Both the position numbers and the translations under genes were made by a program. Shown in pieces: positions 12,857-24,300 of a DNA stretch of 64,000 nucleotides. Each line of letters begins with the position of its first letter. Position 1 is the first letter of the stretch. The notes below the pieces were generated by a model. The model was not told the DNA's origin. It worked only from the letters and a program-made list of their open reading frames with translations, and made no database searches. This stretch comes from Daphnia pulex (Eukaryota; Arthropoda; Branchiopoda; Diplostraca; Daphniidae): the NCBI RefSeq assembly GCF_021134715.1, contig NC_060024.1, positions 13,132,974 to 13,196,973 of the forward strand, written 5' to 3'.

Positions 12857-13239
12857 GTAAACATACTTAATTTCATTTTTATAAACATACTTATTTTTTT
12901 GTAAGCATGTTACACTTCGAAGAAGCATGAAATTTTGCTTTTCAGTTTGTTTATAATTCTTACCAAAAAGCGTAACGTGTTAAGTAATCTTAAAGTGCTG
13001 AAATAGGGCTAAAATAAGCATCCTACCGAGCTTCCGTGTAGCTTTTAACTGTCGGTCAACAGTATCAAAATAATGTTTTACCTGTCTGACAAGAAAAGAC
13101 TTCAAATATACTAGGATAACTAGGAAATTATGTTGGATCGTGTCGGATTTATGCGGGTTTTTTTTTTTTGCAAGATTTTTGCGGGATTTTGAAGAAAATC
13201 GTGCAAGATAAAGTGCAGGATTTTTAAAAAAAAAAAAAA

Positions 13240-13270
13240 CGGATTTTCGGGACTTTTTAGGCAACCCTGC
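13240..13270 (-). repeat. Possible terminal inverted repeat of a DNA transposon
   Basis: On the minus strand the sequence reads GCAGGGTTGCCTAAAAAGTC and continues into CCCGAAAATCCG and an A/T-rich run. A CAGGGTTGCC start is common at the ends of invertebrate cut-and-paste elements. The partner end was not found, so this is a candidate only. Confidence 0.3.
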
Positions 13271-13361
13271 ACGACTTTGCTATTTCAGAAGTGGCAGCAC
13301 TGGTGGAAACAGAGAAGAAGTTCAAGACTGTGGTCGTTGGCCATAGACTAAACTTCATAAA

Positions 13362-16300
13362 ATGGCTGACGTGCCTGATATTGACTTGTATGCCGACGAT
13401 CTTGGTGATGATTTTCATGGTGTAAGTTTACGTACTTATTTATAGTTACCGGAAGAATGCGATGTTAATATTCTGTAGTTCGTTTATCAATAACTTATTT
13501 ATGTACATTTATGTTCATTTTCTGTTGTTATCCCACCGCAGTGTTTGGCGTGGCGTCTTTGCTGTTTACCGTTATTAGATGAGACAGCATCATTTAACTT
13601 ATTTTCTTAACTGATTACAGGATGGTGACGAACAAATTGGCGATGGCGTTGACTTGTATGATGACGTCTTGACATCTTCAACGAGCATCAAGCAGGAACT
13701 AAATGGAAAGGAGAAGATCTCAACGCTATCTTCTCATATCACATCCAGCTCTCTACATGGTTCATCTTCATTGATCGGAACTCCACTTCAGCTTCATGGC
13801 AGCAACAGCTCATCACAATCCAAAAGGATCCAGTTGTACGTGGGCAATCTGACGTGGGTACGATTATTCAAACCTTTCCATTTATAAAACCAATTGTTCA
13901 AAGTGTCGTTTTATTTATCTAAAAAGTAATTGTGCTGTATATCGAATCATTCCCAGATAGTTCCCAATTGTTTATTTTTATTTTATCGACATTAATCAAA
14001 TTGTTAAGTCTGTGATATCAACCTAGCCACCATGTTGTTATGATGGAGGGGCTATGATGTGTGATAAAACTGTATGATGGCATTCAAAATTGAAAGAAGG
14101 GCATCATGAATGTTGATGTATGTATGTGTATGTGAGAAGGCATACCAATTCAGGGACATGAACGACCATGCATGTTGTACGCTGTGTATCTGCACTTTTT
14201 AAATAATTTTTTTTATCATCTATTGATCTATCATAAGTAGTCCATCAAAACTTATCATTAGCCCCTATCAAAACCTTTGACTGAAGGTTTTTGAGTTGTG
14301 TTGTATTACGTTTCTCAGGATGCGGTCCTCCATAGAACTCCCCAGAAAAAAAATTCTTGTCAATCAGTTTTGCGTAACTGATGTGCCACATCCATCGCCC
14401 CATGTTTTTTTTTCTCCTTTGATCTCTGAAATCGTCATCTCTGCCAAACGATATTTGAGTCGAATGAATTGTTAGTTTGGGGTGGGATATCGCTTGATAT
14501 GACAATCTCAGCCACGTATTATAACAACCGCTGGCGCCCATGTGCAGGAACATCTTTGATGATGACAAGAAAAAGAAACTGCACTCTGGCATACACTCAC
14601 TACAAATTGCGCGGCTGTGTAAAGGTGCCCGATCAAAATATCTTTTATTTGACCAATACAATTATGGTATGGATGTAATCGGCAGAAAACGATTTTCATG
14701 CTTTGTTTTTCTATATTATCTTTCTTTCTTTTGTTTTTTAAACAAACAAACCCAATCCAAAACAACAACAAACGACAACGACACAACATCAATTTTGTGG
14801 TTGTTGGACAATACAGTGGACCACAGATGCCGACGTGGAGAATGCAATCAGCGCGATTGGCGTCCAAGACCTGGTGGAGGTGCGATTTCATGAAAACCGA
14901 GCCAACGGCCAGTCGAAAGGCTTCTGCGTCATCACCGTCGGTTCCGAGATCAGCGCTCGTCAATGCATGGACAAACTTCCCAAAAAGGATCTGCACGGAC
15001 AGACGCCCATCGTCACCTTCACATCCAAACAGGCGCTCAATCAGGTAAGATCAAAACATTTCTTAATCGTTTAGTGCTGCTAGACGAATTTTTTCCAAGT
15101 GCATACCAGTAGAACCATTGACTGTCTAAATTGAATACAGTTCAAAGGTGGGAAAGTGTAATGCAACATTAAAACCAATCAAGTCTGTAAACCTACAAGT
15201 GTCGTACAATTTAACACTTAACGGACGACTTGACTGGAACATCTTTAAACATTTATGTTTTATGCATTTCTTTTAATGTCAAAATATTTTTCTTATTCAG
15301 TTTGAGGCGCAGTCAAAGAGCCGCCCATCTAGACAATCAAGTCCTCCGCGGAGTACCGGTTCTGCTCCATCCGGAGTTCCGTCGCTAACAGTCGGATTAC
15401 TCGGACCTCCTCCAATGAATGGGCCTCCTCCTAGGATGATGATGGGTCCGTCAGCTTCTTCATCCGGACCCCCACCTTTAACGAGTCTCTCATTACCTCC
15501 GCCACCTTCAGTTCGTGGTCCACCGACACCCGGAGGCATTCCCGTTCCGCCACCGACGCATCACCTTCTTCCACATCCGGTCATGTCACCTACGGTCGTA
15601 CCGCGAGGTCCACCACCCGGCATGGGGATGCGTGGGCCTCCGCCCGGAATGGATATGAATCCTCATCGTATTCCGCCTCCTGGCAACGGCCGGCCAGAAT
15701 GGGCCAACATAGTCCAGCAGCCAGCTCCTCACGTCAATCCGGCATTCTTCCCTCCGCCCGTTGCGGCACCTCCGCCTGGATTCCCTCCACCGATCGGCCC
15801 ACCACCACCATTCATCACTGATAATCGGCCACCGCACACCAATGAGCCGCCAAACGTCAGTGAAGCCGAATTCGAGGAAGTGATGGGCCGCAACCGAACA
15901 GTTTCTTCTTCCGCCATTGCTCGAGCTGTTGCGGATGCCTCAACTGGTATGTCTTCAAGCTTCATTTTGCTCATTGAACCAAAATCAGTAGTAACTTATC
16001 TGTCTTCTTCATCCAATCAGGTGATTACGCCAGTGCAATCGAGACGCTAGTAACGGCCATTTCGCTCATCAAACAGTCAAAAGTGGCGCATGATGAGCGC
16101 TGCAAGATCCTGGTGTCTTCCTTGCAAGATACGTTGCACGGCATTGAGGCCAAGAGCTACGGATCACGAAGAGGTACCCGCATCATCTAGTTTCTTCTTT
16201 TTTAAAAAACATTCTTAACGTGAAATTGTTTTGATTGTAGAACGATCCCGGTCGAGAGATCGCGAAAGGAGGAGAAGACGTTCACGCAGTCGGGAGCGCG

Positions 16301-16689
16301 AGAGGCCCAGTGAACGGGACCGGGACAGAGACCGTGAAAGGGATAGAGAAAGGGAACGCGAGCGTGAAAGGGACTACGTTGAACGTCCAAGGGAGAGAGA
16401 GCGTGACCGAGACCGCTCTCGAAGTCACGAGCGAGACTACCGAGAAGTGCGTAACCCGCGAAATTACGAAGAACGTTACTCTTCGCACGAAGAGTCCAGG
16501 CGAGGAGATTACGGCGGCGGAGGAGGTGGTGGCAGTGGTCGCGGTGGAGGATCTGATCGAGACAAGGACCGTGAAAGAGATGGTGGAGGCGGAAGTATGC
16601 GAGGCGGACGAGGCGGCGATCCAGGGATGGATCGGGAACGTGAACTACGTTCTCGTGACGACAGGGAATCCCGGAGCATGAGACACTAG
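13362..16689 (+). CDS. CPSF6: Cleavage and polyadenylation specificity factor subunit 6
   Basis: CPSF6 is the large subunit of cleavage factor I (CFIm). It binds the CPSF5/NUDT21 dimer and UGUA elements in pre-mRNA in the nucleus and steers poly(A) site choice. Exons 13362-13421, 13621-13857, 14817-15044, 15301-15946, 16021-16173 and 16241-16689 join in phase to 590 aa. The RRM runs from about residue 88 to 170, with LYVGNLTW split from WTTDADVE exactly as in the family, then [12 protein letters not shown] Pro/Gly-rich middle (about 190-345) is followed by the conserved [15 protein letters not shown] helix and an RS/RE-rich tail from about 442, with a Gly-rich insert. The family usually has about 550 aa. 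The start is the ATG opening the acidic IDLYADD motif. An AATAAA lies at 16904. Identity is very secure. Confidence 0.96.
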
Positions 16690-16903
16690 AAGACGAGCAT
16701 CATATACGGATGAGAAATGAAACAAACAAAACGATTGACAACTTTAATTATCGTCATTAATCAGAATATCTTTCTCCCCTCGCGTATTTACCGCGACTTG
16801 GTAGCATTTAAACACACGTATGAACCACGATTTTTTTTATTTCGTTTAATAATTTGCTTCGGTGTGTCACTCCCTCCCAAGTCCCTAAAAACTTTCTTGA
16901 AAC

Positions 16904-16909
16904 AATAAA
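16904..16909 (+). terminator. Poly(A) signal of CPSF6
   Basis: AATAAA 215 nt after the CPSF6 stop codon, with a T-rich stretch after it; the likely 3' end of the transcript. The next gene on the left-going strand converges on this point. Confidence 0.6.
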
Positions 16910-17531
16910 CATTTTCAATTTCATTCACTACTTTTGTACGTCATCGGTTGATTTCTCGAAACATTAGTATTTAAGTCCATGAAATGTAGAAATTGATTAC
17001 AAAAGATGTGATGGATGTTGAATTCACTGGGCGGTTTATCAGTCGGTAGTAGAGTCCCGACGAAAATCAATAGTGGGTTGCGCCCGACATCTTCGATTTT
17101 GTTCGTCTCCATTCACATCAAATTCAAGATTTTTCGGATGCGTGTTGAAATGGAAAGGCGATGTGAGGTTGATGATGATTTATAGAAGGGGGGAAATCCT
17201 CAAGTGTGTATTGCGCATGTGGAATGAGCACGATTTTTAAGCCCGCAACTCTTTCACACAACAAAATGCGCCCATGTGATACAAGTCCGTTTGTTTTGCA
17301 ATTTAAAAAAAATGATGAAAAGCCCAGGATTGCAGCTGACGCCACTGCTGGTCACACACAAAAAAATGGATGCCAAATAGGAGGGGAATCATAGTAGGGG
17401 AGGAGGTGAATGACGGTTTTTTTTCACAGCGACAAGGAGAAAAGAGAAAAAGTGGAGGAGCTTCTGCTTTGAAAATTATTATCTGCACAACAGGTAAGTG
17501 TGTGTGTGTGTATGTGATAGACCGGAATCAA
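16910..17531. other. Convergent 3' region of CPSF6 and the SR gene
   Basis: About 620 bp between the CPSF6 poly(A) signal and the stop codon of the minus-strand SR-protein gene. It should hold that gene's 3' UTR. No open reading frame here looks coding; a short GT run is at about 17500-17515. Confidence 0.6.
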
Positions 17532-18157
17532 TTAATCGGCATACTTGCTGTAGCTGGGGGAACGTGAACGACTGCGTGAGTCCCTGCAATAACAAAAAGA
17601 AAAGTTTGTTTTGATGGCTTTTGCAACAGGAAGAAAATGTCAGTAGTTAAGGATCTTACCTGCGAACTCGGTCGCGAGAGACTGATCGAGAGGCTTTCCT
17701 GTCGCGGAAACGATCACGACTGCGTGAACGTGATCGTCTGGGTGAGTATCCACCACCTCTCCTTGCTGGAGGCCCACCACCTCCTCTGCGGTCTCCACCA
17801 CGTCCACCACGGTCTCCACCAAAGCCATTACTTCTCCTCTTGCCTGTAGACATTTCCACCTTCACTCTGGCACCACATAAACGCCTGTGAAACACAATAG
17901 CATAAATAACAGATTGTTTGTTGTCAATAATCAACTGCAACTCACACTCCATCAAGGGCACGAACTGCATCCTCTGCATCTCTCGGGTCTTCAAATTCAA
18001 CAAAGGCAAAGCCAGGGGGATTTCTTGCTACCCAGACATTTCTCAGTGTGCCGTACTTGCTGAAGGCTTCTTCGATCTCGCCTCTGGCCGCGTTAGAGCC
18101 TAGATTGCCAACATAGACTTTACAACGCGGATCCCAGTCTTGATGGCGGGACGACAT
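17532..18157 (-). CDS. SR-family splicing factor, SRSF3/Rbp1-like
   Basis: A nuclear splicing regulator that binds exonic enhancers through one RRM and recruits splicing machinery through its RS tail. Minus-strand exons 18157-17946, 17884-17660 and 17583-17532 join in phase to 162 aa. The RRM (about residues 11-84) has the RNP2 motif VYVGNL, the RNP1-like GFAFVEFE, and the [14 protein letters not shown] signature of the SRSF3/SRSF7/Rbp1 group. A Gly/Arg-rich linker is followed by an RS tail ending SPSYSKYAD. No CCHC zinc knuckle is present, which favours SRSF3/Rbp1 over SRSF7/x16. Length matches SRSF3 (164 aa). Intron 1 cuts the RRM at the codon after LDG, a conserved place. The gene is tail to tail with CPSF6 and head to head with UBASH3. 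Confidence 0.94.
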
Positions 18158-18806
18158 GGCAGGTGCTTTGATGGCAAACGACGATAGAACGAGCAGTTGT
18201 AACCGTTGAGTTTGAGTTGAATAAAACGGAGCTTAGTCACGATATCAAAATTTGTGTATCAATAAACTGTATTACCTGGTATATTACGAGTATAAATGGG
18301 CGAAACAATATTTAGTTTGACTGTCAAAAGCAAAGAAACGCGGCCTGAGTCCAAGAGGAGGGGAGACGCGTCTAGCCGGTTGTTTCCAATTACTCGATGT
18401 AGACAACCACATATTCAATTCGCATTTGTCTTTTTCTTGTTGCCAGTTTTCAATAAAAACATACGCCGCAAATTTGAACGAAAGAGATTTGGCAATCACG
18501 AACGCATTTTATTTGGTAAAAAAAAATAACAAAAATGCAGAAAAGATAAGTGTCATTTCATTTTGTTAATGAAAATTCGTTCGAGTCATGAAAAGGTTTG
18601 AAGATGTTTACAAATTTTTATTCGATCTTAATTTAATTGCTCTTCTTCATTACAGTCCACTGGCCATGTTATCTTCAACACCATTCCACTATATTTAGAG
18701 ACATTATCGGGATATTAAAATCGAATTTCGGTATTATTAGGGATTCTTATCTCATCGCTGCTCATATGCGTCACCGTGCAAACTAAAAGTATTCGTCTTG
18801 AGAGAC
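18158..18806. promoter_or_regulatory. Divergent intergenic promoter region, SR gene and UBASH3
   Basis: The 649 bp separate two start codons that point away from each other, so both promoters must lie here or in 5' UTRs. There is no clear TATA box at a fitting distance from either gene. No further gene seen. Confidence 0.5.
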
Positions 18807-21341
18807 ATGGCTGAACTACCACCCAGAAAGAATGCAACTCCGACAAAATTGACAAAGCTGTTGATCTCACCTCTGCAGGTTCTCCTGCAGATGGGTTTTC
18901 CAAAACACAGAGCGTAAGTCACCCTGTAGCTCATAATACTCGGCACAACATGTAATTCTGTTTGTTGCTTTTACAGGGAAAAAGCCCTCGCTGCAACTGG
19001 ATACAGAAATGTTCAGTTAGCATCAGACTGGTTGCTGGCCCATGTGAACGACCCCACCTTAGATGACCAACAGCCTAGAGAGTATCTTCTTTACCTGTGT
19101 CCGGCTGGCTATCTGCAAAGTCAATTGCAGGAATTTTGGGCCAGATCAGTTCGAGAGTGTGGCAGAAACGGTGCTCATGAGTTCCTACCCCATGTCACTC
19201 TAGTTCCCCCTTTCAAGGTTTATCAACAATATATATATCTACTGAAACTGGCATCATTGTAACTGAGTGATTGATGTTAGGTACCTGACAGCAGTGTCCC
19301 CAGCATTGTGAGCCTCCTGGAGAGGATTACAGAGCATGAGAGCCACCCCATTCCTGAATTAAGACTAGAGACCTACATTTCACAAAACTTTATGGGCTTC
19401 TTCCTCAATCAAGACTCTGCTGAAGTCATCAAAGTCATGGCTTCTCGGTTTGCTAGGGAACTAGCGCAAATCAGTATACATTTACGAGATTATTATTTTA
19501 TGGCTCCAGAACGTTTCATTAGCTTTGATTCTTATTGCGTGTTTTACAGACGTTGCAGCGGAAGCCCACACACAAGCCCTTCACCTGACGTTGGCATACA
19601 ATTTTCCATCTGGTCAATTCAGCACACTGGAATATCTTGTTAGAGCTCTGAATCCCAACAATGGCTATTCTCATTGGCAACTACGACTTTACTCGAGAGA
19701 TATCCGCCTTTCAGGGAAGAAAGTCTACAAGGTCGTCTTCCCGCACGTTCCCCGTGAAACGGACGAACTGGAATTGCTCCTGGGCGATTTTGTTTACGTC
19801 GATCCTGAAGCCTGTAATAATTCCATCGACGGGTGGATCGAAGGCATCTCCTGGCTTACTGGTAAATAAGTTCTTAAAAACTATTATTCTCTTGAATTCG
19901 ATTTAGAAACTGCGGCTTCTTCAGGTTGTTCGGGTTTTCTGCCAAAGAATTATGTCGAGAAAACTGCCGAATCGGACGCCTGGACCCTGCACAAGTACCG
20001 CCCATATAATTAGATAGTTCATAATCGAATTTGCTTGTTAACATCAAACTGCTGTTAACAGGAGTGTGGAGTTGAATCCATCCGCTGACGACTTGGACGA
20101 AATCGACGGAATTTCAGCATCAAGCGATCAAGCCCGGAGATTGTTGAGTCAAGTGTCGCCGGAATTGGGTTCTAACAGCGGCAAAAGTTCACCCACCGTT
20201 CGCCAGGAAATTAGTCCACCAAGAGGGGTGGCCGTTCGACCAACAGAGCTTTCAAAATGTACGGAAAACTACGTCAATTCCGATTTAGATATGGCCGGAT
20301 TGTCTCCTGTGGTTGAACGGCCTCTAGCCTTCAAACAGGGTCCTCGACGGTTGTTTATAGTCCGCCACGGAGAAAGGGTCGATTTTACATTTGGCACCTG
20401 GATTCCTTACTGCTTCGATGAATCAGGTATGTCGGATTATTCAAATTAATAGAAAATTTGAATTTTAAAATTATTCGTTCATCTTGCATTACAGGTAAAT
20501 ACGTCCGTAAGGATCTGAACATGCCTCTGAGCGTTCCCAAACGTCAGGGATCGCCCGAGTCTTTCTTCAAGGATTGCCCGTTGACTATCCTGGGAGAAAC
20601 GCAAGCTGGACTTTTAGGCCAAGCTTTACGCTCTGCTGGCGAATCCAACAAGATCCAGCACGTCTACTGCTCTCCTTCGCTTCGCTCGCTGCAAACGTGC
20701 CAGAACATTCTGAAAGGCCTGGAGATTGAGCAGTCGATCCCGATTAGTTTGGAGCCGGGATTGTTCGAGTGGCTGGCCTGGTATCAGGACTCGATGCCGC
20801 AGTTTCTCACACCTTCGGAGATGCTGGACGCCGGCTTCCGTCTCCGCGAGCAGCACCAGTACTTTATCGACTTTAGCGAGCTTTGCGACCGGCGTGAGTC
20901 AGCTGAACAGTATTACATGCGCTCGCATTACGTCACCCAGTGCGCCCTCCGCTGCACTGAGCACATCGGTAACATTCAAATTGGATTTTCAAAAGAGTCT
21001 TGATCCATCCCTCTCATTTGAGACTTAATTATCTTTTAATCGAAAAAGGTGGAGACGTTCTCCTGATCGGACATGCCTCGACGCTGGATGCCTGTTCCAG
21101 ACAGCTGGTGGGTGGATTACCGCGATCGGCTCAGGAGTTATCGAGAATCGTCCACCGGATCCCTTACTGCAGTTTGGCCGCCGTCCAGCAGCAGCAGCAG
21201 CAACAGTGTCCAGAAGAGCCGGCCGATGATTCAGCCGAGGAAATTGGTAGTAAGCCCCGTTGGAAATTAATCGAGCCACCTGTCCCTCCTATGACTTATT
21301 CCGCCAATTTACGTTTTGATTGGCAAACTTTGCTTCCATGA
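18807..21341 (+). CDS. UBASH3: UBASH3/Sts: UBA, 2H, SH3 and histidine-phosphatase protein
   Basis: A cytosolic signalling suppressor. In vertebrates it dephosphorylates tyrosine kinases and binds ubiquitin and Cbl; arthropod relatives of the phosphatase half are often named ecdysteroid-phosphate phosphatase. Exons 18807-18913, 18977-19217, 19281-19473, 19550-19861, 19925-19994, 20062-20426, 20495-20968 and 21049-21341 join in phase to 684 aa. The UBA spans about 20-60 ([12 protein letters not shown]). The 2H phosphoesterase has both HxT motifs, HVT (H108) and HLT (H192). The SH3 spans about 240-300, ending in [20 protein letters not shown]. The phosphatase starts RHGER (H410), has SPSLRSLQT (R493) and ends with GHAS (H596), so its catalytic core is complete. 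A six-Gln run follows near the C-terminus. Human paralogues are 623-661 aa. Confidence 0.95.
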
Positions 21342-24300
21342 GTCTGTGTGCCTCTCTCTCTTCCAAGGTTATGTGCAACATTCCGCCCCGCCCAGAGTTC
21401 AAAGTGCATATAACAAAAACTCCTCTTGACATACCAAATATTGTTTTCAAGTGAATACTTGAAAGCCCGCCGTTTCACGCAAGCCTTTTTTAATATTAAT
21501 ATTATTTAAAAAATAAAATGTCCTTTTTTTTCAAATTTTTGCGCAGTAGAATTTTAGTGTGTGTATGTAACTCCGCCCCCCGTCCGTCCGTCTATAATAA
21601 GCTTTAATATTTTTGGCTGTCGCCAGAATAATACAAAATTTGATCGTGTGAAAGAAATTTGAATCGCCATCCACTGATGACTTTCCGTTTCTCAAATTTT
21701 TCCAACATTTCTTGTCATTTTAGTTTGGCTGAAAAAGAATAGCGAGGAAATATTTTCGAATCTTTATTTCATGGCGGGCTGCGCACACATAAGAGAGAGA
21801 GACGCACACATGACTGGTCAGAAATCCTATCGAGTTTATCGGCAACAATTTTGAAAGACATGCAAGGCCGGCGCTCCTTGTCAGGGAGCGAGAGAGTCTA
21901 CATATGTGTACACACATTCTTTTCAGATAAAATTTCTCTCTCTCGTGTCTCTGTATGCGGAATTGATGAACTACCACTAACTTTTAAGGCAGCTCCCTTC
22001 TCAAAAAACTGACCCTCCTCTTCCTGGTCACTTGTCTCGATCTCCGGTTACTGCAAAAACCGAAGATTTTCTAGTGATTCTCCGCCTGGCGAAACGGAAA
22101 TTCTTTTATTTATTTTTATGGCCAGAAGAATGTCAACGCTCACACGTATAACGTCACTACTGGCCGGCCATCCGTCTTCTCCCCGTTTTATTTGAAATAT
22201 TTTATTTGCCCAGGTGGAAAATTAGTCAGGACAACCACACAGACGCGCATCGATTGCGAAGAAACGCCAAGTAAAACGATTATTGGCTTTTTCGTCAAAT
22301 AGAATCACATCAAAGATGTGCTGACCAGCATCGACGACGACTGGTTTTTAAAAAGGCAAATATTATACATACAGCAGCAGCTGTATTAGCATTTATGACT
22401 GGCCATTGGCCCCCGCCGGCCAAATGCGCATTTGAATGGCAAGACCAATTTGCGCCATGCAATTCAAAACGGACAGGACAGGCTCTGTAAAATATTCTAG
22501 CTTAAAGCCATTTTGCAAATGAGTCGTACGACTCGGGACTCATTTTTTTACCTGGTCGCCGGGTCCCCCCCTCTTATTACGTCAATCTCGGTTACTGCGC
22601 AATTAATGTGGGTCAATAGCCTGCTGCTGGACGCTTGCTCAAGTTCCGGCCAGCAAGTTTCACTCGCTCGCCTCAACTTTCTATTGTTTGTTTCACATTG
22701 ATTTGCCGACTGGACTTGGATGTCGCCAACTTTGGTGGGACCACCCGATGTTTGGTTATCCGCACACATGTCAAGTGTCAAAGAGTCGGAGAATATAAAG
22801 TGCTGGGCTTGATTGTCCTCACGTCAACTGGGCACACATCATAGGAGAAGCCCGTCGCATCGCAAAAAGGGACGGACAATAAAATGCCGCTGACGTCGAG
22901 TTTGTCTTTTTCTATCTCATGTCGCAAAATGGCGACCAACACAGAAATTCTTTGAATCATCTGGGGGGGTTTCTAACCGGACGAAATTACCGTCGACTGC
23001 AATCAAAATGTAAAAAGAAAAATGTTCCGAGTCATCCGCCGGGAAGGAGTGCCGGGCCGTGTGAATAAGATGTGCAGATCACTGCCCTGTCAGCCAATAA
23101 ATTTATTCGTTTCTTTTTTTAAAATGCGCTGTGCTGTATCAATCGGATTGTTGAGTTGATTAAGAATTTCGTGAATCGAAAAATCTCAATTGCGCATCTG
23201 TCTGCGTCGTTGAAATCTATTGAAAGAGAAAAATCGACCAATCAAATTGATGGCTAACTTTTTATTTCTATTTTTTTACGAATCTGTGAGGAGGTCCTTA
23301 TATTCAAATCATTGGGGATATTATTCATCCCGGTTGAAATCAGCGGGACCATCTTTTTTCTTTTCCTCGTCTTTGTGTGTGTGTGTGTGGGGATAGACCA
23401 CACTGTCCGAAGTATAGCTATTAAAGTCACGATCCAACCTAATTTATACTATAGTGCGTAGAAGTCTAAGCTCTATTACGTTGAGCGATCAAAAACTTTA
23501 TTAGAATCTCCCAGGCAGCAGCAGCAGCAGCCAAACTGGACAGGCAAGTGGGCCAACAGGTGGTGGAAATGGGCCTGTGTGTTTTTGTGTGTGTGTGTCT
23601 GGCGCATCAAAAAGAAGAAGAAGAAAGCTCATTACGTGTGCATATGGTCAACTTATTCCGCCAGAAGAAGAAGAATGTTTAAGCGCATTTATTATCAACT
23701 CGGCGGTGGATAAAAAGTCAACACGGCAAAGAGAAGTTCTCCATCAACTCGAAAAAGAATAAACGTTAAAGCAAATGACGGCAATTGAGCGGGCAGACCG
23801 GAGGGAATCCGTCCGATCATTTATGTATAGACGAGATTACATCAAAGTGCAGCTCTCTAAGCTGAGCAACTGAGAACGCTCGAGGATTAAATTGCGCTTT
23901 AAAGAGATAAACTATCTAGCCGCTCAGGAGAGAAAAGAAAAATATCACGAATATTATTACGTGTACACAAGGGGGGAAAATCGTGAGCAGTTGGAATGTT
24001 AATCATATCGTGTGTTATTTATTACCATTTTTTTTTTGTTTCTTTCGTCTCGTGAGTGGCGGGGATTTAATTTCTAATTGAACGCGGACAAACGACGCGA
24101 TTGGCGCAGTTCGGTAGATGGCGTTGCCATTTTTCACGGTCGATTTTGTTTTTCACTTCCTAAACGACTTTTTTTCATTTCACATTTTTAAAATGAAATT
24201 CCTCGCACGACTAGAGCTCGAACCTTGAAGTCACTTCGATAAAAGTTTTTCAGCGCCGTGTTACTTCCGGACTGTGTTCCCAAAAAAACATTTCTCGGCC

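Larger units (their letters stand above)
11231..13361. other. Intergenic, AT-rich, between Helitron and CPSF6
   Basis: No gene seen. It probably includes the 3' end of the Helitron, which I could not place. It holds two copies of a roughly 50-bp sequence (12711-12761 and 12808-12856), each followed by ACATACTTA repeats, and a possible DNA-transposon end at 13240-13270. The last 90 bases before 13362 are the likely CPSF6 5' UTR and promoter. Confidence 0.6.

Noticed and set aside
12980-13264. 94-codon Lys/Phe-rich minus-strand frame
   Set aside because: It is the translation of A/T runs and the CGGGATTTT-type repeat near a possible transposon end.
14508-14996. 162-codon minus-strand frame over CPSF6
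   Set aside because: Antisense shadow of a CPSF6 intron and its RRM exon; no family resemblance.
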